Shown: positions 7,772 to 17,060, counted from the first letter of the stretch. The stretch: DNA of 64,000 bases from Pseudomonas sp. S35 (GCF_009866765.1 NZ_CP019431.1:4464001-4528000), one strand, 5' to 3'. Notes: generated by a model not told the origin, from the sequence alone. Numbers and translations are program-made.

Positions 7772-9280
7772 TTACATTTTGTGTATCCGTAGCACATCCC
7801 TGTAACTAGGGTGGACTTCCCAAGACATCCCATCATCCAAATTTATATTAGAAGTAAGTAAGTTCGGTCGCTCTTCATGGCGAACAAAGCCCAAGCCTGT
7901 AACGTCAGCCTCATCTCGCGCAGCAATAAAACCGCACCTAAAGAGAAAGTGAGCAACTGAAAGCGAGCCCTTAACAGAGCTAATCCCGTCAATCGCAGGA
8001 ACTCCGATACGCTTTATTATCTTATCGGTCACATGATCAATAAGTTGGCTTGTCGTAAATCTATAAACACCGCCGCTGAACGATTCAATTATTTCTTGGA
8101 GCATAGGACATTGGTGACGATGCTCTTTATATAAATCACTTACGCGAAACTGCCCATATTTCCTGAGAACCTCTCTGATGTGACCCATTGAAATATGAGA
8201 GTATGCCTTGTCATAAGCATCTCGGCCGGCAAGCTTACATAATTGAGCAGCCCATCGAGGCCGGCCAGCAGATAAAATATGAATTGGCCGATGAGACTCC
8301 ATAGGTCGACCAGACCAATTGAATGGTTCTTTGAAAACAATTTTTCGAATTTTTGTCCCATCAACCCCAGGACTAAGAGAGGTGAATTTTGGATCATCAC
8401 TATAATTTCGGCAAAAATAACTACTTATTTTATTTTCCAAAATCCTCCCGGTCTCTGTGGTACTCCATGCCAAGTCGAGCATGTACTGCTCACACTTATC
8501 CAACGCCTCATCATGCTGCGCTAGAACTGACCAAACATCACTTCTTACTGATGCTCGAATGCAAAGTCCTTTAACCGAACTGATTAAATTCCGACAAGCG
8601 CTGAAAAACGTACTGGCCTTAAGCCTTTCATGCTCTGTATTCACGAATGTTGCATCAACATCATCCACAAACATCCAAACTGTTACATCTTTACTTTCAA
8701 GAACCCGTTGAAGCACCGCATGGGAATCAGCGACTGTAATTCTTGTACGATCAATTTCTGCACCTAAGCCCTTTATTTTTAATCTATCAAAAAGGGCACT
8801 TACTATATTTCTGTTTCGAAACCCCGCAATTTCAGCAGACTCAATCAACAACATTGAATCATCAGTAAACCCAAAACGCAGGGCGGCCCCTAATTCTAGA
8901 TTGATCTGAGAGCAAATCCTTTGCTGCCAACCATATAGCAACTCATCAGGAGAACTTGACTTCACTTCCTGCATTGCTATCAGATCTGCCGCTTTAACAT
9001 AAATAAGTATATCTCCTGCCTTTTTCTCTTGCTGCAAGTAAAGCGTTTGTTTAAGCAGCGCCGACTTTCCTACACCTTTCCGAGACCTGACGAATGCCAA
9101 TCTAGTGTTATTAGAATAAAATCGCTCAAATTCGGGCTTATCTAAAAAATAACTATTTAATACTTCCAGATCTTCATCATCTCCAGCCTCGTTCCCGAAT
9201 AATTCTGGATTGATAAGGTCGCCGCGCTTCGATTTCTTAGTGACGACTTTGGCGTTAGGCTCTTCAGATTTTGAACTCAT
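7772..9280 (-). CDS. P-loop ATPase, Sll1717-like family
   Basis: 502 residues, distinctly AT-rich. Walker A is SRKGVGKSALL (GKS at 71-73). A Walker B-like WMFVDDVDATF lies near residue 200, followed by a sensor-like SVRSDVW and a GRPRW segment. The N-terminal GNEAGDDEDLEVLNSYF and F-YSNNTRLAFVRSRKGVGKS arrangement fits the Sll1717-type P-loop ATPases, a STAND/AAA-like group often found among accessory and defence genes. An AAGGA site 8 nt before the ATG supports the start. No effector domain is fused, so a partner would have to be elsewhere. Function is unproven. Confidence 0.75.
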   Translation of the reverse strand: MSSKSEEPNAKVVTKKSKRGDLINPELFGNEAGDDEDLEVLNSYFLDKPEFERFYSNNTRLAFVRSRKGVGKSALLKQTLYLQQEKKAGDILIYVKAADLIAMQEVKSSSPDELLYGWQQRICSQINLELGAALRFGFTDDSMLLIESAEIAGFRNRNIVSALFDRLKIKGLGAEIDRTRITVADSHAVLQRVLESKDVTVWMFVDDVDATFVNTEHERLKASTFFSACRNLISSVKGLCIRASVRSDVWSVLAQHDEALDKCEQYMLDLAWSTTETGRILENKISSYFCRNYSDDPKFTSLSPGVDGTKIRKIVFKEPFNWSGRPMESHRPIHILSAGRPRWAAQLCKLAGRDAYDKAYSHISMGHIREVLRKYGQFRVSDLYKEHRHQCPMLQEIIESFSGGVYRFTTSQLIDHVTDKIIKRIGVPAIDGISSVKGSLSVAHFLFRCGFIAARDEADVTGLGFVRHEERPNLLTSNINLDDGMSWEVHPSYRDVLRIHKM

Positions 9281-9529
9281 TATTTCTTCCTTGATATTCT
9301 ATTAGTTAGCATATCTGTAGTTATCGAAGCTAGCAAATTGCCACCTTGGTGTCTACTGCCTGCCGCCGGCTTCGACGGATTTCGTTAGAATCCATGTTTC
9401 AGATCAACAGCCTTTCTTGATTACGCACTTGAAGAATGGCTGCTCCCCCCAAGCAACGCCTCCTGCACCGCCCGATAGGAGACGTCAGAACTCTTCTGTG
9501 TGGTTAGACGCCTAGTCCTTGATCCTTTC

Positions 9530-10020
9530 GAGATGTATTGCGCCACCGACGAGCGCAGGGACCGGATTGTGTTGCAGCTGTTCAACGACAGTCTGATCGC
9601 CTCGGCCGGGTGGTGGTGATGCCGCTGGAGTGTGAGGACATTCGCGGTGGCGGTAAGCGGTAGGGGGATGCAGGAGCGGATTGCCAAGTTGGGGGCCAAT
9701 ATCAAACGGGTGTCGCGGTGCATGGGGGGCGCACGCTGGCGGGGCGAGTTTGCATATCCTGTTGATTGTGCAGGCGATCCAGCAGATCGCCGGGCAAACC
9801 AACTTGCTGGCGCTCAACTCCGCGATTGAAGCGGCGTGGATGTCGACCTGCTGTCGAGTGAGATCCAGCGGGTGGCCCAGCAGATTGAAGACCAGTCCAC
9901 GGGGTCGGCGCGCTGCGGGAGATGCAGGATGTGCTGGAGGCGTCGAGCCGGGCGACGGAGGGTACGGCGCAGCGGACCAAACCCCTTGCGGATACGTTGA
10001 CGGGGTTGACCCATACGTAG
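9530..10020 (+). pseudogene. Decayed methyl-accepting chemotaxis protein fragment
   Basis: Fragments of the MCP signalling domain appear in different frames: RMQERIAKLGANIKRVS, then VQAIQQIAGQTNLLALNSAIEAA (the hairpin-tip signature), then EIQRVAQQIEDQSTGS and LREMQDVLEASSRATEGTAQ. At least three frameshifts separate them and no start or ligand-binding domain is left. It is non-functional. Confidence 0.75.
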
Positions 10021-10113
10021 GCGTTAACGGCAGGAAAAATGGCGTGGGGCTCATGGCTCTGAACGGGGGATTCAGTGCATGATGCGTCGCTCATATCAAG
10101 GACGATAACACCC

Positions 10114-11154
10114 GTGAAAAACACCCTCGCCTCCCTGCTATTGCTGTGCCTGACCGCTCCCGCCTTCGCCGCCGAAACCCCCGTCGGTTTCAAAACCGTC
10201 CCCCTGCCCGATGCGCTAAACAACCGACCACTCGAACTGGTCGTCTGGTACCCCGCCGCCACCACGGCCAAACCCACGCTGATCGCCGATAACGCGGTGT
10301 TTATCGGTGCCTTCGCCGTGCCCGACGCGCCGCCGGCTGCCGGTGAGCATCCGCTGGTGGTGCTCTCCCACGGTTATGGCGGTAACTGGGGCAAGCAGGT
10401 GTGGCTGGCCAGTGCGTTGGCGCATCAGGGTTACATCGTGGCGGCGGTTAACCACCCTGGCACCACCACCAAGGATCGCAACCCGCAAACCGCCGCGCAG
10501 TTATGGCAACGCCCGGCCGACCTGAGCCGCGTGATCGACGCGGTATTGGCCCAGCCGAAGCCATTTGGCGCGGTCGTGAATGGCCAGATTGCCGCCGTGG
10601 GCCATTCCCTTGGCGGCTGGACCGTGCTGGAAATCGCCGGGGCGCGCTTCGACCCCGAGCTGTTCAGCCGCGACTGCAGCGCCCACCCCAAGCTCGGCGG
10701 CTGCATTGGCTATCAGGAGATGAATCCCGCTGGCACGCCAGAAGGTAAAGCGCGCTTGGCGGCGGATTTGAGCGACAAGCGCGTCACCGCCATCGTGTCC
10801 CTGGACCTGGGCCTGTCGCGCGGCTTCACCGACGCCAGCCTGGCTGCGCTGCCGGTACCGGCGCTGGTGATTGCGGGGGGTGTGCCGTCGGAAGATATGG
10901 ACCCGCAGTTGGAGTCCGCTGATATGGTCAAGCGCCTGCCTGAAGCAACGACGAAGTATGTGGAGATCAGCGACGCCACCCACTTCAGCTTTATGTCGAT
11001 CTGCAAGCCGGGCGGCATGGCGTTGATTGAGGAGAGTTCGCCAGGCGACGGCATGATTTGCCGCGATGGTGAGGGGGCTCGGCCACGGGCGGTGATTCAG
11101 CAGCAGGTGGTGGGGCTGATCAGTGAGTTTTTGGGGCGCAAAGCGCCTAACTAA
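10114..11154 (+). CDS. Exported dienelactone-hydrolase-like alpha/beta hydrolase
   Basis: 346 residues from a GTG at 10114 (AAGGA about 11 nt upstream); an upstream GTG at 10075 would only lengthen the leader. The signal peptide NTLASLLLLCLTAPAFA-AE implies export. Motifs: SHGYGGN near residue 85 (oxyanion side), nucleophile elbow GHSLGGW, and a late His in DATHFSFM. It resembles the predicted dienelactone hydrolase / PAF-acetylhydrolase-like family; cysteines (RDCSAHPKLGGC, SICKPGG, GMICRD) may form disulfides in the periplasm. Substrate unknown. Confidence 0.85.
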   Translation: MKNTLASLLLLCLTAPAFAAETPVGFKTVPLPDALNNRPLELVVWYPAATTAKPTLIADNAVFIGAFAVPDAPPAAGEHPLVVLSHGYGGNWGKQVWLASALAHQGYIVAAVNHPGTTTKDRNPQTAAQLWQRPADLSRVIDAVLAQPKPFGAVVNGQIAAVGHSLGGWTVLEIAGARFDPELFSRDCSAHPKLGGCIGYQEMNPAGTPEGKARLAADLSDKRVTAIVSLDLGLSRGFTDASLAALPVPALVIAGGVPSEDMDPQLESADMVKRLPEATTKYVEISDATHFSFMSICKPGGMALIEESSPGDGMICRDGEGARPRAVIQQQVVGLISEFLGRKAPN

Positions 11155-11184
11155 AGAAAAGGCTATTCAAGAAAAAACGAATCA

Positions 11185-11234
11185 AATACGATGCATAAGT
11201 GTATTAACCCTCACAAATGCATTGCATAGGATGC
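11185..11234. promoter_or_regulatory. Candidate HipB operators with ATGCAT palindromes
   Basis: AATAC (11185) and GTATT (11201) flank an ATGCAT. A second site, ATGCATTGCAT (11217-11227), is a perfect 11 bp palindrome ending 14 bp before the hipB start. The spacing suits autorepression of the hipBA operon. Confidence 0.45.
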
Positions 11235-11241
11235 AAAAATT

Positions 11242-11487
11242 TTGGACGATTTAGGTTTCCTGATCAAAAACCTGCGAAAGGCAGCTGGCCTTTCCCAAAG
11301 CCAGCTCGCACTTCGGCACGGTATGAGTCGTGCAACCATCTCCGGAATCGAGAACAACACCATCCCCGAAGTGGGAATTCGCAAGGTGGCTGCGATCCTT
11401 GAAGGGTTAGGGTACGAGTTAACCGCGACACCTAAGCGTCGACGCAAAACGCTGGATGAACTGAAAGCAGAAAACGTCCATGACTAG
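11242..11487 (+). CDS. hipB: HipB-type antitoxin, XRE helix-turn-helix
   Basis: 81 residues with a complete XRE helix-turn-helix (LRKAAGLSQSQLALRHGMSRATISGIENN, about 10-38) and a basic tail (PKRRRKTLDELKAE). The likely start is TTG at 11242, with AGGA 10 nt upstream; the frame is closed by a stop just before. It overlaps hipA by 8 nt, implying translational coupling. HipB-type proteins bind their own promoter and neutralise the HipA kinase. Confidence 0.85.
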   Translation: MDDLGFLIKNLRKAAGLSQSQLALRHGMSRATISGIENNTIPEVGIRKVAAILEGLGYELTATPKRRRKTLDELKAENVHD

Positions 11488-12715
11488 ACCAAGCGATCGG
11501 CTGCACATCGGCACCAGCGGCGTGCCTGCCGGAATACTCGGGCGCGGCGAAGAAAACCAGCGCGATTCGGTGTTTTCGTATAACCCGGCAGTCACCGAAA
11601 AGAACGCGGTTTCCCTGACCATGCCGGTGCGCCTGGAGAGCTACATCTGGGCGTATGGCATCCATCCCCTGTTTGAGATGCATCTCCCCGAAGGCCACCT
11701 GAAAGCGGAGCTTGTGCGACGTTTCAGCAAGTCAGTGCGAGGCTTTGATGACTTCACATTGCTGGGTATCGTCGGCCCCCATCAACTGGGCCGCATCAGC
11801 GTCGCCCGAGCCACTTCGGATGAATTACTACCTGAAATAAAACTCTCCGAGCTGCTCGTGTATGACGGGGCGAAAGATCTGTTCGACGACCTGATGAAAA
11901 CCTACGCAGCCTACTCAGGCGTTTCGGGCGTTCAGCCGAAGGTACTGGTGCGCAACGTTGACGATACGAATCCTGACGTTGCGCGTCTCACCCATCGGGG
12001 CGCTACGCACTTGGTGAAGGCCTTCAATGATTCAGACTTCGCGCAACTGGCCGCCAATGAGTTTTTCTGCATGCGCGCGGCATTTCATACAGGCCTTGAA
12101 GTGCCTGAATGCCAGTTGAGTCAGCAGGGTAAGTTTCTGGTGGTCAAACGGTTCGACATCGGTGAAAGCGCCTACCTTGGTTTTGAAGATATGTGCGTTT
12201 TATCCGGATGGGGGACAGATAAAAAGTACGACGGTAGCTACCAGGGTTGCGCGAAGTTGATCAAGACTTACGTCTCTCCTTCTCTTGTGACCAAGGCACT
12301 TGAGGACTTTTTTATGATGGTGGCGCTCTGCGCCGGCATACAAAATGGAGACGGGCACTTGAAGAATTTCGGCCTGCTCTATGAGAACTGCGCAGAAGAC
12401 GCCGATATTTGGCTCGCGCCAGCTTACGACCTTGTGACGACCACGGTGTATCAAGTCAACGACATTATGGGTCTGTTGCTCGGCGGTTCAAAGGCTTGGC
12501 CAAAACGTAAGATGCTGGTCCAGTTCGGGCGCAGTTCGTGCAGTTTGACAGAAGCCCGTTGCAATGAATTGCTCGCCAGAGTCCACAGCGGTATGAGCCG
12601 TGCAATGGTGGAGCTTTCGGAGTATCGAAGCACCCACCCGGAGTTTGATGTTGTTGGGGAAAAGATGACCGCTGCATGGGCGACAGGGCTGGCGAGGAGT
12701 ATTGAGCCGGCGTGA
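11480..12715 (+). CDS. hipA: HipA-type Ser/Thr kinase toxin
   Basis: 411 residues with a HipA N-terminal subdomain (about 1-110) and kinase core. Seen: the activation/P-loop-like SGVSGVQPKVLV (about 150), catalytic NGDGHLKNFGLLY (about 288) and metal-binding APAYDLVTT (about 315). In characterised systems HipA phosphorylates glutamyl-tRNA synthetase or another target and induces dormancy. All key residues are present, so the toxin should be active. It is the second gene of a two-gene toxin-antitoxin operon; the target here is unknown. Confidence 0.9.
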   Translation: MTRPSDRLHIGTSGVPAGILGRGEENQRDSVFSYNPAVTEKNAVSLTMPVRLESYIWAYGIHPLFEMHLPEGHLKAELVRRFSKSVRGFDDFTLLGIVGPHQLGRISVARATSDELLPEIKLSELLVYDGAKDLFDDLMKTYAAYSGVSGVQPKVLVRNVDDTNPDVARLTHRGATHLVKAFNDSDFAQLAANEFFCMRAAFHTGLEVPECQLSQQGKFLVVKRFDIGESAYLGFEDMCVLSGWGTDKKYDGSYQGCAKLIKTYVSPSLVTKALEDFFMMVALCAGIQNGDGHLKNFGLLYENCAEDADIWLAPAYDLVTTTVYQVNDIMGLLLGGSKAWPKRKMLVQFGRSSCSLTEARCNELLARVHSGMSRAMVELSEYRSTHPEFDVVGEKMTAAWATGLARSIEPA

Positions 12716-12798
12716 TTGTGCTTGCTTGGTATAGGGCGGCGATTCAGCAGCACGGCTGACTATTTATCGTTTTAACTTTATTGAACGGCAGAGCGAAC

Positions 12799-13317
12799 AT
12801 GCAAGAAAGTAAACCACTGAAGGGACTGGGCGGTTGGCTGATCGTGGTTGGGTTGGGCCTGTTTATAGCCTTGGCGCGTCTGGGTTATGCCCTTATCGCG
12901 GTGTATTACCCGATATTCGCAGATGGCGCGTTTAGTACCCTCACCTCATCCGGCCCGACGATGACTAACGCCCTGTGGGGCGCGATCCTGATATCAGAAA
13001 CCCTCGTCAATGCAGTCTTTATCGCGGCCTTTGGTTATTTGGTTTACCTGTTCTTCTGCGAACACTATTTATTCCCCAAGGTTTATATCGTCACGCTCAT
13101 CGCCTCGGCTATTTACGTTCCACTTGATGCATGGTTCAGCTCGCTTGTTCTGGTGGATGAACCCATATTCGACTACAACACGACCAAGGAAACCGTCCGC
13201 GGATTGGTGTCCACCTCGATCTGGGTCCCCTACATACTGTTCTCCAAAAGGGTCAAGGCAACGTTTGTCCAACGCCGGCCGGTTGCGGCGCAAGCGCCTG
13301 GCCCCGTCAGCCTTTGA
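12799..13317 (+). CDS. DUF2569 membrane protein
   Basis: 172 residues from the ATG at 12799 (an upstream TTG at 12781 is less likely). Opening KPLKGLGGWLIVVGLGLFI is characteristic of DUF2569. Four hydrophobic helices are visible (about 12-36, 58-85, 92-115 and 136-155). An inner-membrane protein of unknown function; no operon partner is visible. Confidence 0.8.
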   Translation: MQESKPLKGLGGWLIVVGLGLFIALARLGYALIAVYYPIFADGAFSTLTSSGPTMTNALWGAILISETLVNAVFIAAFGYLVYLFFCEHYLFPKVYIVTLIASAIYVPLDAWFSSLVLVDEPIFDYNTTKETVRGLVSTSIWVPYILFSKRVKATFVQRRPVAAQAPGPVSL

Positions 13318-13350
13318 CGCGGTGAGCATCGAGCGCCTGCCCGATGACCG

Positions 13351-13413
13351 GCTGGCGCTCACCGGCAAAGAAAAACGCCACCACCAGCCACACCCTGCCA
13401 GGCAGGCTGCCCC
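13351..13413 (-). pseudogene. Scar of a YeeE/YedE C-terminus (direct repeat)
   Basis: Read on the minus strand it gives GSLPGRVWLVVAFFFAGERQP, aligned with GSLHGWVWLVAAF...FFFAGERRP at the end of the YeeE/YedE gene (15011-15110), with about 13 residues missing. The two copies are in the same orientation and bracket the MFS and DUF2986 genes. Confidence 0.6.
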
Positions 13414-13546
13414 CATCACATCGATAGCACTGATGATTACTATCGAACCTCTCGCCTAGCGTTGCCGAGCCCGATTCCTATAATAACCTTCTAATTTTTC
13501 ACCCTCGCCTGGCCTCAGGCGACATCCCCCCTTGGAACCCAGCATC

Positions 13547-14773
13547 ATGCCAAGTGCCCTCCAGGCCCCTAGCGGCCTTCCCGAACATAACCAACAAAGC
13601 GTCAAACAACAGTGGCTGGCGATTCTTTCGGTTGCCGTGGGTGCCTTCGCCCTGGTGACCAGTGAATTCCTGCCGGTGGGCGTGCTCAACGACGTCGCCG
13701 CCGACCTCGGTATCAGCGCCGGCCACGCCGGCTTGATGGTGACGCTGCCCGGCATCATGGCCGCCCTTGCTGCACCGTTTCTGTCGGTGAGCATTGGCGC
13801 GATGGACCGGCGTTACCTGCTGATCGGCCTGACGTTGATCATGATCATCGCCAACACGGTGGTGGCCTTTGCCAGCGACTTCAACCTGCTGCTGTTGGGT
13901 CGTGTGTTGCTGGGTATCAGCATCGGCGGTTTCTGGGCCACGGCGATTGCCCTCAGTGGTCGCCTGGCGCCCAAGGGCGTGGGTGTAGCGAAGGCCACGT
14001 CGATCATCATGATGGGCGTGACCCTGGCCACCGTACTCGGCGTGCCAGTCGGCACCTGGCTCAGTGGTTTGATGGGCTGGCGCATGACGTTCCTGGTCAC
14101 CGCGCTGGTGGGCATTCCGGTGCTGTTGGCGCAAGTGTTCCTGCTGCCCAAGCTGACGCCGGAGAAGGCGATTCGCATCAGTGATTTGCCGGCATTGTTT
14201 ATCAACCCACAGGCGCGGGTCGGGTTGATCGCGGTGTTGCTGATCGGCTTGGCGCACTTTGCGGCGTACACCTATGTCGCGCCGTTCTTCAAACACAGTT
14301 CTGGCTTCGATGGGCCGACCATTGGTTCGCTGTTGCTGCTGTATGGCGTCGCCGGCGTGATGGGCAATATTTTTGCCGGGTTCGCCGCCAACCGCAGCGT
14401 GCGCAATACCTTGCTGCTGGTGGCGCTGATGATCGGCACCAGTACCGCGCTGTTCCCGTATTTTGCCACCGGCATGACCGGCGCCGCGATGCTGATCGCG
14501 CTGTGGGGCTTTGCCTTTGGCGCCTTTCCGGCGTGCGCAAGTATCTGGATGTTTGTGGTGGCGCCCAAGGATGTCGAGCGCGGCATGCCGCTGTTCGTGG
14601 CGCTGTTCCAGGTGATTATTGCTCTGGGCTCGTTCTTTGGCGGGCAGATCGTCGACCAGATGGGCAGCGCGGTGCTGTTGAGCCTGGCCACGGCGTTGGT
14701 GGGCTGCGGGTTTGTGACGGTGCTGGTGCTGGGCCGCAGCGTCAGCAACAGCTTGGCGGCACAACCTTGCTAG
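13547..14773 (+). CDS. MFS exporter, DHA1-type drug/metabolite efflux
   Basis: 408 residues from the ATG at 13547 (a TTG five codons earlier is less likely). Twelve hydrophobic helices. The early motif ALVTSEFLPVGVL and the A-loop SIGAMDRRYLL between TM2 and TM3 are typical of DHA1 exporters of the arabinose/purine-nucleoside efflux type (AraJ/NepI-like). Proton-driven export is expected; the substrate is unknown. It is followed at 54 bp by a tiny DUF2986 gene on the same strand. Confidence 0.88.
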   Translation: MPSALQAPSGLPEHNQQSVKQQWLAILSVAVGAFALVTSEFLPVGVLNDVAADLGISAGHAGLMVTLPGIMAALAAPFLSVSIGAMDRRYLLIGLTLIMIIANTVVAFASDFNLLLLGRVLLGISIGGFWATAIALSGRLAPKGVGVAKATSIIMMGVTLATVLGVPVGTWLSGLMGWRMTFLVTALVGIPVLLAQVFLLPKLTPEKAIRISDLPALFINPQARVGLIAVLLIGLAHFAAYTYVAPFFKHSSGFDGPTIGSLLLLYGVAGVMGNIFAGFAANRSVRNTLLLVALMIGTSTALFPYFATGMTGAAMLIALWGFAFGAFPACASIWMFVVAPKDVERGMPLFVALFQVIIALGSFFGGQIVDQMGSAVLLSLATALVGCGFVTVLVLGRSVSNSLAAQPC

Positions 14774-14826
14774 GCAATGGTTTTTGAGCTGGTATCATCC
14801 GGGCACGTTTAACCCAGGTAGCCTCC

Positions 14827-14988
14827 ATGAACCGCCAGAAAAAACTCCAGCAGCTCTTCAAGGCCAAGGCCAAAAAGGCCAGCGCCAAATTGGCACCCAA
14901 ATCCAAGGACAAATACATCAGCAAGGCGCAGCGGGAAAAGCTGGCGGCTGAAGCCGATCAGGCGCCAAGCGTTTCCCCGCAAGACTGA
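14827..14988 (+). CDS. DUF2986 family small basic protein, 53 aa
   Basis: MNRQKKLQQLFKAKAKKASA... continues with alternating Lys/Ala and an acidic tail. It matches the DUF2986 pattern of short Lys-rich proteins. AGGT lies 8 nt before the ATG. The stop TGA (14986-14988) abuts the stop of the convergent YeeE gene at 14990. Function unknown; the charge suggests nucleic-acid or ribosome contact, which is only a guess. Confidence 0.75.
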   Translation: MNRQKKLQQLFKAKAKKASAKLAPKSKDKYISKAQREKLAAEADQAPSVSPQD

Positions 14989-14989
14989 C

Positions 14990-16201
14990 TCAACAACCGC
15001 TCAGCGCCGCCGGCCGGCGCTCGCCGGCAAAGAAAAACGGCCGCAGGCGCACGCCCACGCTGTTACCGATAAACGCCGCCACCAACCACACCCAGCCATG
15101 CAGGCTGCCCGAGGCGATGCCGCTGAAGTACGCGCCGATGTTGCAGCCGTACGCCAACCGCGAGCCGTAGCCGAGCAGCAGGCCGCCGATCACCGCCGCG
15201 ATCAGCGAACGGGCCGGGATCTTCAGGCTGGGGGCGAAACGCCCGGCCAGGCCGGCGGCCAACAGCGCGCCGAGGACGATGCCGATGTCCATGACGCTGG
15301 TGATGTCTTCCCACACTGGCGCCGCCAGGGCCTTGGCATTGCCCGGCATCTGCCAGAACGCCCAGGCGCTTACGTCCACACCCAAACCGCTCGCCACCTT
15401 GGCGCCCCACAGGGCGAATGCCGAGGTAATGCCCCACGGCCGCCCGGCCAGTGCCAGGGTGGCGTAGTTGAGCAGCGCCAAACCAATCGCGCCCCACACC
15501 AGGGGCCACGGGCCGCGCAGGAAACGGCTCAGGCCTTGGTGTTCACTCTTCCCGCCTTCTTCAAGCTGGCCATGACGACGCTTTTCCAGGCGTACGGTGA
15601 CGGTCGCGATGAGGGCGAACATCGCCAGGCTGGCGAGCAAGGCCGGCATTACGCCAAACCTCTTGACGATGGACACCGCCGGGAACGCCGGCAGGGCAAA
15701 CCACCAGTCCACATGGTGCGTGGCGATCAACGAGCCGCAGATAAAGAACAGCAGCGTCACCAGCATGCGCGCATTGCCGCCGCCCACGGTGAACAGTGTG
15801 CCCGAGGCACAGCCACCGCCCAACTGCATGCCGATGCCGAAGATAAACGCACCGAACACCACCGACACCCCGGCTGGCGCCACCAGCCCGACCACCGGTT
15901 GCCCGAACAAAGTGCCCGCCCCCAATGCGGGGAAGAACAGCAACACCGCCAGCGCGAGCATCACCATCTGCGCGCGCAAGCCGGCGCCACGGCGCTCGTT
16001 GATAAAGACGCGCCAGGCAGAGGTGAAGCCGAAGGCCGCATGGTAGAGGGTCAGGCCCAGCGCGGCGCCGACTACCAGCAACAACACCTGGCGTGAGCCG
16101 ACGCTGTTTTGCAGGAACAAGGCGCCAAGCACCAGGATGATAAAGGCTACCAGCGGCGCGACGGGTGTGCGCGTGGGCGTTATGGGAAGAGAGGTGCTCA
16201 T
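14990..16201 (-). CDS. YeeE/YedE family thiosulfate/sulfur transporter
   Basis: 403 residues, about nine or ten membrane helices with internal pseudo-symmetry. Conserved cysteines in QLGGGCASGTLF (first half) and YGCNIGAYFSG (second half) are the residues that relay thiosulfate in the characterised family member YeeE (TsuA). Inner membrane. No TusA-like partner lies next to it. Convergent with DUF2986. A decayed copy of its 3' end lies at 13351-13413. Confidence 0.88.
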   Translation of the reverse strand: MSTSLPITPTRTPVAPLVAFIILVLGALFLQNSVGSRQVLLLVVGAALGLTLYHAAFGFTSAWRVFINERRGAGLRAQMVMLALAVLLFFPALGAGTLFGQPVVGLVAPAGVSVVFGAFIFGIGMQLGGGCASGTLFTVGGGNARMLVTLLFFICGSLIATHHVDWWFALPAFPAVSIVKRFGVMPALLASLAMFALIATVTVRLEKRRHGQLEEGGKSEHQGLSRFLRGPWPLVWGAIGLALLNYATLALAGRPWGITSAFALWGAKVASGLGVDVSAWAFWQMPGNAKALAAPVWEDITSVMDIGIVLGALLAAGLAGRFAPSLKIPARSLIAAVIGGLLLGYGSRLAYGCNIGAYFSGIASGSLHGWVWLVAAFIGNSVGVRLRPFFFAGERRPAALSGC

Positions 16202-16262
16202 CGGGATCTCAGTTCATTTGAAGAAGATGGAGTACGAGGCCGCAAAGTATAAACCCGCTCAA

Positions 16263-17060
16263 TCAGCCGCGTCCCACCGACCCCGACACCGGAAGATTGC
16301 CCAGCAATTTAAGCCCGGTCGCCTTCACAAACGTGTCGTAATCCATCGGCCGCTGAATCCGCGTTTCAGCATTGGGCAACACATACGCCCAGGCCCGTTT
16401 GGACGACGCGTCGTACACCAACTTGAAGAGACGCGTCGGCACCCACACCTCGTTGTCGCCCATGGTGCTGTAGCCCGAATCAAATAACGGCCCGGTAAAC
16501 ACAAACACATCGCCACCGGCGCGCACGGCGAATTTGCGCACGTCGGCCTCGACCTTGCTCCAGATCTTGCGGTTGTTGGTGGGGTCCTGGGGCACCATGT
16601 TCGACAGCGCAAAGGACTGGGCCATAGCCTTGGCGTCGGGTGCATCGGCAGCCGGGGACTGGTGGCCACGGTCCATGGCCGGTTGTTGGCCGCGGTAGTC
16701 ACTCAACTCGGCGCGTGCGCCCTTGGGGATGCGCGGGTCGGCGTAGAAGTGGTTGGTGCGTTCCTCGCCTTTGGCGTCTTTAAGCTGGCGGGCGTTGAGG
16801 CGTTCGACCACTACCAGCGGCGTCTTGCTGGTTTGCGAATACAGCACGGCAAAATGGTCGGAGCACAGCGCCAGCGGCTTCATGCTGGCGGGGATGGTGG
16901 CGGTTTTGATCGGTGTCGCAGCGGGGAAAATATCGGCACAGCTGTCGAACGAAAGGCGCTGCTCCTGGCTGGAATAGAGTTCCATCGCACCACGGGCGTA
17001 TGCCCCGGTGGAGAACAGGGCAAGGGCTGACAGCCCGACAGCGATAGTGCGTAGGTACAT
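16263..17060 (-). CDS. Secreted DNA/RNA non-specific endonuclease (NUC1)
   Basis: 265 residues with a signal peptide (AVGLSALALFSTGAYA-RG). The beta-beta-alpha-metal nuclease signature is complete: PAMDRGHQSPAADAP (DRGH motif with general-base His) and LSNMVPQDPTNNRKIWSKVE (metal-binding Asn and downstream Glu). Related to Serratia nuclease and periplasmic EndA-type enzymes. Likely periplasmic or secreted, for nucleic-acid degradation or DNA uptake control. No immunity-like gene is adjacent, which argues against a toxin role. Confidence 0.9.
   Translation of the reverse strand: MYLRTIAVGLSALALFSTGAYARGAMELYSSQEQRLSFDSCADIFPAATPIKTATIPASMKPLALCSDHFAVLYSQTSKTPLVVVERLNARQLKDAKGEERTNHFYADPRIPKGARAELSDYRGQQPAMDRGHQSPAADAPDAKAMAQSFALSNMVPQDPTNNRKIWSKVEADVRKFAVRAGGDVFVFTGPLFDSGYSTMGDNEVWVPTRLFKLVYDASSKRAWAYVLPNAETRIQRPMDYDTFVKATGLKLLGNLPVSGSVGRG

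Noticed and set aside
13499..14764. 421-codon minus-strand frame opposite the MFS gene
   Set aside because: Very rich in His/Gln/Arg, no domain; the plus strand encodes twelve membrane helices.
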